From positions 1-8,752 of the forward strand of contig JAJZWK010000064.1 of assembly GCA_021846725.1 (NCBI GenBank): a DNA stretch of 8,752 bases. Direction: 5' to 3'. The DNA is from Actinomycetes bacterium. Lineage in GTDB: Bacteria; Actinomycetota; Acidimicrobiia; Acidimicrobiales; JAMCPL01. This document shows positions 1 through 6,205 of this stretch, piece after piece (within the stretch, counting starts at the first letter, position 1; each line of letters starts with the position of its first letter). A program made the translations under genes and the position numbers. The notes beneath the pieces are model-generated. The model ran no database searches. It worked only from the letters and a program-made list of their open reading frames with translations, and was not told the DNA's origin.

Positions 1-375
1 GACCGAGAAGATATAACCGACAAAACCAATCTGCCCTCCCCAGAAAATCTATCTGATCAGCCAGATTCGGTAACTATACCGCGTACTGCAAGTGGCCACC
101 TTGCCGGATCAACGGTTACCATACCTCAATCAATTGCCAATTTGCATAATACATGTGGCATCGGATTGACCGATTGTATAGAGGCTGTCACAGCATCTCC
201 AGCGAATTTACTAAAGCTGTCTGACCGAGGTCATATTGCTGTAGGTAAACGAGGCGATCTAGTTGCATTACAGAAAGATACTTTTAGTGTACAGGCAACA
301 TATCTCAACGGTACGTTGGTCTATGGTCCCATCTCGGATCTGCACAATACTCATAGCAGTATCCGGTTAAGCTAA
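1..375 (+). CDS. nagA: N-acetylglucosamine-6-phosphate deacetylase, C-terminal part (5' end outside window)
   Basis: This frame is open from the first base and ends at TAA 373-375, giving the last 124 codons of a longer gene. The family is a metal-dependent amidohydrolase that removes acetate from GlcNAc-6-phosphate in the cytoplasm during amino-sugar and cell-wall recycling. The match rests on GHLAGS (codons at about 94-111), which resembles the NagA LAGS segment. It is followed by the helix around GIGLTDCIEAVTASPANLL and the closing GHIAVGKRGDLVAL barrel-edge motif, then a short strand ending NGTLVYG. The catalytic and metal residues lie upstream and cannot be judged. The first 25 or so residues are hydrophilic and poorly conserved for this position, perhaps an enlarged loop. 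The stop is doubled (TAA TAG), and the next gene starts 4 bases after the first stop. Another amidohydrolase is possible but less likely. Confidence 0.8.
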   Translation, partial: DREDITDKTNLPSPENLSDQPDSVTIPRTASGHLAGSTVTIPQSIANLHNTCGIGLTDCIEAVTASPANLLKLSDRGHIAVGKRGDLVALQKDTFSVQATYLNGTLVYGPISDLHNTHSSIRLS

Positions 376-379
376 TAGT

Positions 380-2413
380 ATGCAACAGGAAACTAATCAC
401 GCTCAACAAAAAAATAGTGGCATAGAAGACCTATGCGTAGCAGTCATAAGAGGACTTGCGATGGACATGCCCCAGCGAGCAAACTCTGGTCATCCCGGTA
501 CAGCAATGGCACTTGCTCCACTTGCACACGTCTTATTTGCAGACATAATGACACATGACCCATCCGACCCTCAATGGCCAGACAGGGATAGATTCGTTCT
601 CTCTTGCGGACATGCTTCGGTATTGCTTTACAGTATGCTATATCTGACTGGCTACGGCCTCACGATTGATGATCTCAAGAATTTCCGCCAGCTGGACAGC
701 ATCACCCCTGGTCATCCCGAAGTCGGCCTTACTCCAGGAGTAGAAATCACTACAGGCCCACTGGGGCAGGGATTAGCCACCTCTGTCGGCATGGCCATTG
801 CAGAACGATCTTTGAGATCCAAGGTAGGACAAGAACTAACTGACCACTATACGTATGTGATTTGCTCAGACGGCGATCTGATGGAGGGAATAAGCCACGA
901 AGCTGCTTCATTTGCTGGTCATCAAAGGCTCGGAAGACTTGTATGTATATACGACGATAACCATATAACGATTGACGGATCTACCGACCTGGCCTACAGC
1001 GATGACGTGGCAAAACGTTTTGAATCATATGGATGGCATGTGATGCCTATCGGAGAAGTAGCTGAAGATCGGCAGATATTACGATCTACCATCGAAACAG
1101 CAAAGAATGACGAACGGCCATCTATGATTATCCTACGTAGTCATATTGGATGGCCATCACCCCATAAGCACGATACTTCTGCTGCACATGGTGATCCACT
1201 TGGCGTAGAGGAAGTAAGAGAGACCAAAGCTATACTCAATCTACCCGTGGACCAGGAGATGTACGTGCCAGATTCAGTCCTGGACTTCTATCGCAAGGCA
1301 GTTGCTCCAAAAACTGCTGCCCGGCAAAGTTGGGAATCGAGATTTAAATCAGCACCTCCGGAAACCATTGAGCTGTGGAAATCATTACATAGTACTCCTC
1401 CGAAATCGTGGCATCAGTCTCTCCCTCGCTTCGATGCCGGTTCCACTATTGCAACCAGAGCCAGCCTGAAAAAGTGTATTGGCTCCACAAAGCAATTCCT
1501 ACCCGGCTTGCTTGCGGGTTCTGCTGACCTCACCGGAAATACAGGAGTGCAATTGGAAGATGCAGGCCAGATGTCAGCTGACTATCCTACGGGTGCCCAG
1601 GTGCATTTTGGCATAAGGGAACATGCAATGGCAGCCGCCATGCTTGGGGCATCGCGACACGGTGGAGTGCTGCCAGTAGGAGGGACATTCTTTGTCTTCA
1701 GTGACTATATGAAACCGTCAGTGAGATTGGCTGCACTCACACACACCCATGTAATCTATTCCTGGACTCACGATTCTATCGGCTTAGGGGAAGATGGTCC
1801 TACGCATCAACCTATAGAACATCTCATGGCTATGCGTGCCATGCCTGGTATCGTTATTATCCGTCCTGCAGATGCAAATGAATGTTCTCAGGCTTGGCGT
1901 ATTGCAGTAGAGCAAGACGGTCCGGTCGGATTGATACTCTCACGCCAACCGTTGGAAGTGCTTCCTGGTACCTCTGACCCACTGGACAATCAAACCCTGG
2001 ATAGTGAAGGAGTAGCCAGAGGGGCATATATCCTGGCCGATTCTGAAGGCACTCCTGACATTGTACTTGTAGGAACCGGTAGTGAGGTAGCTCTATGCCT
2101 TCATGCCAAAGATACCCTGAGGAAAGCAGAAATAGATGCGAGAGTAGTTTCCTTCCCCTCGTGGGAACTGTTCGAGAGCCAAGATGAAGACTACCAAAAA
2201 TACGTACTTCCACCAGGAATCCCAGTGCTTGCAGTGGAGGCCGCAAGCATACTAGGTTGGGAGCGCTATGCCGACAGAGTGATCGGCATGAAATCTTTCG
2301 GCGCATCCGCACCCGGAGCACAGGTAATGGAAAAATTCGGTTTTACCGTAGAAAATGTCACTACAGAAGCACTTTCGCTTTTGGAGGTTGGTTCCCGCAA
2401 TGGCAGGAACTAA
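380..2413 (+). CDS. tkt: Transketolase
   Basis: Transketolase moves two-carbon ketol units between sugar phosphates, using thiamine diphosphate and a divalent metal, in the non-oxidative pentose phosphate pathway. The 677-residue length is normal for the family. Visible motifs are SGHPG (G37-G40), the TPGHPE and TTGPLGQG substrate/cofactor segments, and the TPP-metal motif with D164-G165-D166 and N194 exactly 30 residues after D164, the spacing seen in E. coli TktA. In the pyrimidine domain, GIREHAM carries the cofactor-activating Glu at E414, followed by HDSIGLGEDGPTHQP. The C-terminal domain is complete. An in-frame TAA at 368-370 leaves ATG 380 as the first ATG, and residues before M28 (DLCVAVIRGLAMD) still match the family, so an internal start is unlikely. 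No good Shine-Dalgarno sequence precedes ATG 380, so translation is probably coupled to nagA, which ends 4 bases earlier. DXPS-type enzymes are excluded by the motif set. Confidence 0.97.
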   Translation: MQQETNHAQQKNSGIEDLCVAVIRGLAMDMPQRANSGHPGTAMALAPLAHVLFADIMTHDPSDPQWPDRDRFVLSCGHASVLLYSMLYLTGYGLTIDDLKNFRQLDSITPGHPEVGLTPGVEITTGPLGQGLATSVGMAIAERSLRSKVGQELTDHYTYVICSDGDLMEGISHEAASFAGHQRLGRLVCIYDDNHITIDGSTDLAYSDDVAKRFESYGWHVMPIGEVAEDRQILRSTIETAKNDERPSMIILRSHIGWPSPHKHDTSAAHGDPLGVEEVRETKAILNLPVDQEMYVPDSVLDFYRKAVAPKTAARQSWESRFKSAPPETIELWKSLHSTPPKSWHQSLPRFDAGSTIATRASLKKCIGSTKQFLPGLLAGSADLTGNTGVQLEDAGQMSADYPTGAQVHFGIREHAMAAAMLGASRHGGVLPVGGTFFVFSDYMKPSVRLAALTHTHVIYSWTHDSIGLGEDGPTHQPIEHLMAMRAMPGIVIIRPADANECSQAWRIAVEQDGPVGLILSRQPLEVLPGTSDPLDNQTLDSEGVARGAYILADSEGTPDIVLVGTGSEVALCLHAKDTLRKAEIDARVVSFPSWELFESQDEDYQKYVLPPGIPVLAVEAASILGWERYADRVIGMKSFGASAPGAQVMEKFGFTVENVTTEALSLLEVGSRNGRN

Positions 2414-2457
2414 GCTCGCTCCTACAGGAAATTGCTACATGATAGATTGGAGATAAG

Positions 2458-3612
2458 ATGAAATCGAAACCGTATACCACACTACAAAAATTGTATGAAG
2501 ACTGCGGCCAGAGCCCTTGGCTGGACAACTTGAGGCGTGATTACATACGCAAGGGACACTTGGAAGAGTTGATAGAACAGGGCATCAGGGGAGTAACGTC
2601 AAACCCTTCGATCTTTGCCAAAGCAATAGAGGACCATCCGGATTACGATGAGCAGTTTATGGATCTACTCTCATCGCATGATATCAAGAGTGCGACATGG
2701 GAACTCATACTGACTGACATCAGCGATGCCGTCAAGACCTTCGCACCGCTGTTTTTGTCATCCGGCAGCGAGGATGGTTTTGTGTCAGTAGAGGTAGATC
2801 CCTCCCTGGCATTTGATCCACAAGCAACACTAAAATCTGCAATAGAAATACATGAGCGCATAAATGCCAGAAATTTGCTGATAAAAATACCAGCTACCGA
2901 AGAAGGACTCAAAGCCATCCGTTCTGCAATTGCACTCGGGATAAGCGTCAACGTAACGCTGATATTCGGAATCAAACGATATGCTCAGGTAATAGATGCA
3001 TACATAGACGGTATAGAAGAACTCATACGACACAACCCATCAAGAGTTCCAAGAGTGCGATCAGTCGCATCCTTCTTCGTAAGCAGGATAGACACCGAAG
3101 TGGACAAGAGGCTGGACGATCTGACCAGACGTACCCCTAACAACAAAGGACTATTGAAAGAGATTGAGTCATTGAGAGGGAAGGTGGCTGTATCGCAGGC
3201 TAGCCAGGCGTACCACCTCTTCCAGGATAAATTCAAATGTGAAAGGTTCTACGAGTTGGAAAAACACGGAGCAAACCTACAAAGACCGTTGTGGGCTTCT
3301 ACTTCTACAAAGAATCCCAAGTACCCTGATTTGCTGTACGTAGACAATCTTATAGCAGAATCAACAGTAAACACCATGCCGGATGCAACGATAGAAGCAT
3401 TCCTTGATCATGGCACACCTAAAACCACTATAAGCAATCTGACCGCCTATGACGACGAACTGAATGACAGGTTGGCTAACGTGGGAATAGACATGGATGA
3501 CGTTGCTTCTACCCTGGAATCTCAAGGTGTCGAAAGTTTCACCCAGTCGTTCAATGAACTGGTAGCTACACTTGAGCGAAAAGCGGTGAACATTAAGCGT
3601 AGTACAAGTTGA
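2458..3612 (+). CDS. tal: Transaldolase (long, mycobacterial/cyanobacterial type)
   Basis: Transaldolase transfers a dihydroxyacetone unit from sedoheptulose 7-phosphate to glyceraldehyde 3-phosphate through a Schiff base. The Schiff-base lysine is K143 in LLIKIPAT. By pattern, D23 (WLDNL) and E112 (VEVDP) are the other catalytic acids. GVTSNPSIFAKAI (residues 45-57) and VNVTLIFGIKRYAQV are family signatures, and VRSVASFFVSRID and VDNLIAESTVNTMPDAT fit the later barrel strands. The 384-residue length and C-terminal extension match the longer actinobacterial and cyanobacterial class rather than the roughly 320-residue TalB class. ATG 2458 follows GGAG at 2449-2452 with ordinary spacing. The gene lies 44 bases after tkt, its functional partner, and is probably co-transcribed with it. 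It is not fused to glucose-6-phosphate isomerase, as some Tal proteins are. Confidence 0.96.
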   Translation: MKSKPYTTLQKLYEDCGQSPWLDNLRRDYIRKGHLEELIEQGIRGVTSNPSIFAKAIEDHPDYDEQFMDLLSSHDIKSATWELILTDISDAVKTFAPLFLSSGSEDGFVSVEVDPSLAFDPQATLKSAIEIHERINARNLLIKIPATEEGLKAIRSAIALGISVNVTLIFGIKRYAQVIDAYIDGIEELIRHNPSRVPRVRSVASFFVSRIDTEVDKRLDDLTRRTPNNKGLLKEIESLRGKVAVSQASQAYHLFQDKFKCERFYELEKHGANLQRPLWASTSTKNPKYPDLLYVDNLIAESTVNTMPDATIEAFLDHGTPKTTISNLTAYDDELNDRLANVGIDMDDVASTLESQGVESFTQSFNELVATLERKAVNIKRSTS

Positions 3613-3634
3613 TTCCATCTAGGAGTAGCACCTA

Positions 3635-3664
3635 ATGCAACAGAAATTTAATTTATTGCCATAA
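3635..3664 (+). CDS. Possible 9-residue leader ORF upstream of gnd
   Basis: ATG 3635 is preceded by AGGAG at 3621-3625 with a 9-base gap, a good ribosome binding site. It reads MQQKFNLLP and then TAA at 3662-3664. The peptide has no run of one amino acid that would suggest classical attenuation, and I see no strong competing hairpins downstream. If the suggested promoter at 3703-3731 is the only one before gnd, this ORF lies upstream of its transcript and belongs to the tal message. It may be a chance ORF or the relic of a start site. Confidence 0.15.
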   Translation: MQQKFNLLP

Positions 3665-3702
3665 CGATCAAGCGGCAAGAGACACGACAGAGGAATTCGG
3701 CA

Positions 3703-3731
3703 TAGATATCTAGCAAAAGCAAAAGTATAAA
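3703..3731 (+). promoter_or_regulatory. Possible weak sigma-70-type promoter before gnd
   Basis: TAGATA at 3703-3708 matches four of six positions of the TTGACA -35 consensus. TATAAA at 3726-3731 matches five of six of TATAAT, and the spacer is 17 bases. Initiation would fall about 25 bases before the gnd ATG. The -35 overlaps a perfect palindrome (TAGATATCTA, 3703-3712) that could be a small operator or chance. The surroundings are A-rich, so such matches are easy to find and this stays tentative. Confidence 0.25.
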
Positions 3732-3762
3732 ACAAATAGCTACTACAGAAAGGAAAAGTGAT

Positions 3763-4668
3763 ATGCAACTGGGAATGATCGGATTGGGAAAGATGGGGGC
3801 AAACATGGCTACTCGCCTCATAAGAGATGGCCATAAAGTTGCCGGATATGATCCTGCAGATGATGCTCGTGCAGCAGCATCAGCCAAGGGTGTACTGCCT
3901 GCCGTTTCATTGGAAGAACTCGTAAAATTACTGAATCCTCCAAGAGTGGTATGGGTAATGGTACCTGCAGGAAAGCCTACTATCTCTACTATAGATGCTC
4001 TATCAAAACTACTATCTGATGGTGATATAGTAATCGATGGAGGAAATTCCAACTACAAAGAAGCCGCTGACATTGCCAGCCGTTTACATGAGTTGGGTAT
4101 TGGTTTCATCGATGCAGGAACCTCCGGTGGTATATGGGGACTGGAAGAAGGCTACTGCCTTATGGTAGGCGGTGAATCAAAGTACGTGTCGACCTGTGAA
4201 CCTATATTCACTTCACTCGCACCCGAAGGAGGATACGCTCATGTGGGTCCTGTCGGCGCGGGTCACTTCGTAAAGATGGTCCACAACGGTATTGAGTACG
4301 GCATTATGCAGGCATATGCGGAAGGCTTTGCCATTATGAAATCTGCAGATGAGTTTTCGCTTGACCTCCACCAGATTGCATCGATATGGAGATACGGTTC
4401 TGTAGTGCGTTCATGGCTGCTGGATCTGACCGAGCGAGCACTACGTCCAGAGGCACATATTGAAGACATAGAAGGATACGTCGTCGATTCAGGCGAAGGC
4501 CGCTGGACACTTGAAGAAGCTGTATCCAGAGGAGTTCCTGCCCCGGCAATGGCTGTCTCTTTATTCAACCGTTTCTCTTCACGCGATCCAGATGCATTTT
4601 CGAACAAGCTACTAGCTGCATTACGAAACCAATTTGGTGGTCATGCCGTAGAGAAGGAGAACAAGTGA
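3763..4668 (+). CDS. gnd: 6-phosphogluconate dehydrogenase (decarboxylating), short NAD-type
   Basis: The enzyme oxidatively decarboxylates 6-phosphogluconate to ribulose 5-phosphate, the third oxidative step of the pathway. The N-terminal Rossmann fingerprint G7-x-G9-x-x-G12 (IGLGKMG) is followed by D30 at the end of the second strand (GYDPADD). An acidic residue there normally binds the adenosine ribose of NAD and disfavours NADP. The substrate loop DAGTSGG (D117-G123) and the catalytic helix with K171, N175 and E178 (VKMVHNGIEYG) are intact. At 301 residues it belongs to the short class lacking the large C-terminal dimer extension of E. coli Gnd (about 470 residues). ATG 3763 follows a clear GAAAGGA. 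The gene ends with tandem stops (TGA TAG). Other beta-hydroxyacid dehydrogenases are less likely because of the NGIEYG helix. The position just before zwf supports the assignment; NAD preference is inferred. Confidence 0.94.
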   Translation: MQLGMIGLGKMGANMATRLIRDGHKVAGYDPADDARAAASAKGVLPAVSLEELVKLLNPPRVVWVMVPAGKPTISTIDALSKLLSDGDIVIDGGNSNYKEAADIASRLHELGIGFIDAGTSGGIWGLEEGYCLMVGGESKYVSTCEPIFTSLAPEGGYAHVGPVGAGHFVKMVHNGIEYGIMQAYAEGFAIMKSADEFSLDLHQIASIWRYGSVVRSWLLDLTERALRPEAHIEDIEGYVVDSGEGRWTLEEAVSRGVPAPAMAVSLFNRFSSRDPDAFSNKLLAALRNQFGGHAVEKENK

Positions 4669-4708
4669 TAGATCCAAGAATATACAAAGCAAACGAGGCA
4701 ATTTAATA

Positions 4709-6205
4709 ATGGCAAAATCCTACGAATATACACTTAGCAAGCCAGACCCACATATACTGGTCATATTCGGTGGATCGGGTGACCTCTCCCGCAAGAAGTT
4801 AATGCCAGCTTTGGCTGCCCTATCGGATCGCAACGCACTTCCCGATGAGTTTACAGTTGTAGGAGTTGCTCTTGATCATATGCAAGACAGCGAATTTGCT
4901 CAAATGTCTCTTGGAACAGTCGACAATCCTTCACCTTCGTGGAAAGAGTTTACAAAAAGGTTCCGTTACGTAGAGGGAAACTACTCTGACGATGCCACCT
5001 TCCAGCATCTCAGCACGCTATTGGACGAAATTGACAAACGTAATGGCACGAAAGGTAACAGGATTTATTATCTAGCTACTATTCCAGAATTATTCGGCGT
5101 TGTAGCCGAAGGCCTGAAAAAAGCCGGATGCGTACAACCACCTGGAACCTCACCTTTTACTCGTATAGTGATAGAAAAGCCATTTGGAATAGACCTTGCG
5201 AGCGCAATAGAGCTCAATAAACGCCTGCATAATTGCTTCGATGAATCACAGATCTTCAGGATAGATCATTACCTTGGAAAAGAGACGGTACAAAATGTAC
5301 TGGCTTTACGCTTTGCCAATGCCATTTTCGAGCCAGTCTGGAACAGGCGATACATGTCGTGTGTGCAGGTTACAGTGGCAGAGAGCATCGGCATAGAACA
5401 CAGAGGAGCATACTACGACAAGGCAGGAGCGTTACGCGACATAGTACAAAATCATCTCATGCAGGTAGTAGCTCTTACCCTGATGGAGCCACCGACAGCA
5501 ATAAGCGCTCAGGATGTCCGTGACGAGAAGGTAAAGCTGTTGAAATCTGTCGAGATAATCAACTCTGAACACGCTGCAAGAAGGGTAGTTCGCGGTCAAT
5601 ACGGGAAGGGTGTCATAGATGCACAGAGCGTGTTGGCATATAGGGAAGAGGATGGAGTACCTGAAGACTCCGATACCGAGACATTCGTAGCTATGGAGTT
5701 AGTGGTGGACAACTGGCGATGGGCTGGAATGCCCGTATTCATCCGTACGGGGAAACGTCTACCGGAGCGCGTTACAGAGGTAGTGCTGGAGTTCAAGGGT
5801 GTACCACACCTTGCCTTCAAGTCGCGCCAAGCTAGATTACTTGAGCCAAACAGGCTGGTAATGCGTATACAACCTGATGAGGGGATCACACTGCGTTTTG
5901 GAGCAAAGGCCCCGGGTGAATCTTTCGACCTGCGCTCAGTCTCTATGGACTTTTCCTACCAGGACACCTTCAAACAGGCTCCGCCAGATGCTTACGAACG
6001 GCTGATTCACGATGCAATGATCGGCGATCACATGCTCTTCTTACGATCTGACGAGGTAGAACAAGCATGGAAAATAGTTGACCCATTCCTTGAAGCATTC
6101 AAGAACTCAGATGTACCACTATCCACTTATCGCTCCGGCTCATGGGGCCCCCATGATGCAGACATCCTGCTGGCCAGAAAAGGGCATGAATGGGCCAATC
6201 CCTGA
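4709..6205 (+). CDS. zwf: Glucose-6-phosphate 1-dehydrogenase
   Basis: This enzyme oxidises glucose 6-phosphate to 6-phosphogluconolactone, feeding the pgl product encoded next. The 498 residues match the family's usual length. The nucleotide-binding segment VIFGGSGDLSRKKLMPAL is near the N terminus. RIDHYLGKE occupies R184-E192 and holds the substrate-binding H187 and K191. YYDKAGALRDIVQNH (Y235-H249) ends in the histidine equivalent to catalytic His240 of the Leuconostoc enzyme. This is the classical Zwf fold, not the F420-dependent LLM-type enzyme Fgd. ATG 4709 has GAGG at 4695-4698. The gene sits 40 bases after gnd and overlaps pgl by 16 bases. No opcA, the usual actinobacterial and cyanobacterial partner and activator gene of zwf, is adjacent; the place it often holds is taken directly by pgl. 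The stop is doubled in frame (TGA TAG). Confidence 0.97.
   Translation: MAKSYEYTLSKPDPHILVIFGGSGDLSRKKLMPALAALSDRNALPDEFTVVGVALDHMQDSEFAQMSLGTVDNPSPSWKEFTKRFRYVEGNYSDDATFQHLSTLLDEIDKRNGTKGNRIYYLATIPELFGVVAEGLKKAGCVQPPGTSPFTRIVIEKPFGIDLASAIELNKRLHNCFDESQIFRIDHYLGKETVQNVLALRFANAIFEPVWNRRYMSCVQVTVAESIGIEHRGAYYDKAGALRDIVQNHLMQVVALTLMEPPTAISAQDVRDEKVKLLKSVEIINSEHAARRVVRGQYGKGVIDAQSVLAYREEDGVPEDSDTETFVAMELVVDNWRWAGMPVFIRTGKRLPERVTEVVLEFKGVPHLAFKSRQARLLEPNRLVMRIQPDEGITLRFGAKAPGESFDLRSVSMDFSYQDTFKQAPPDAYERLIHDAMIGDHMLFLRSDEVEQAWKIVDPFLEAFKNSDVPLSTYRSGSWGPHDADILLARKGHEWANP

Larger units (their letters stand above)
3613..3762 (+). other. 150-base spacer between tal and gnd
   Basis: This is the longest non-coding gap in the window. 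It holds a possible nine-codon ORF (3635-3664), a 10-base perfect palindrome TAGATATCTA (3703-3712), a short AGCAAAAGCAAAAG repeat and a TATAAA box (3726-3731). It ends with the gnd ribosome binding site (GAAAGGAAAAG, ending 6 bases before ATG 3763). I see no strong GC-rich hairpin with a T-run, so there is no evident intrinsic terminator after tal. Read-through from tal into gnd is therefore likely, with an internal promoter possible. Confidence 0.6.

Noticed and set aside
1857..2321. Minus-strand ORF of 154 codons
   Set aside because: It lies wholly within the well-supported tkt gene, shows no recognisable motif and has an arginine- and cysteine-rich composition typical of an antisense shadow.
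3656..3678. TTGCC...GGCAA inverted repeat in the tal-gnd spacer
   Set aside because: A five-base stem with a 13-base loop and no T-run is too weak for a terminator or riboswitch call.
3648..4052. Minus-strand ORF of 134 codons covering the tal-gnd spacer and the gnd start
   Set aside because: It runs antisense through the conserved gnd Rossmann fold, has no family features, and its Ser/Thr-rich composition follows from the gnd codons.
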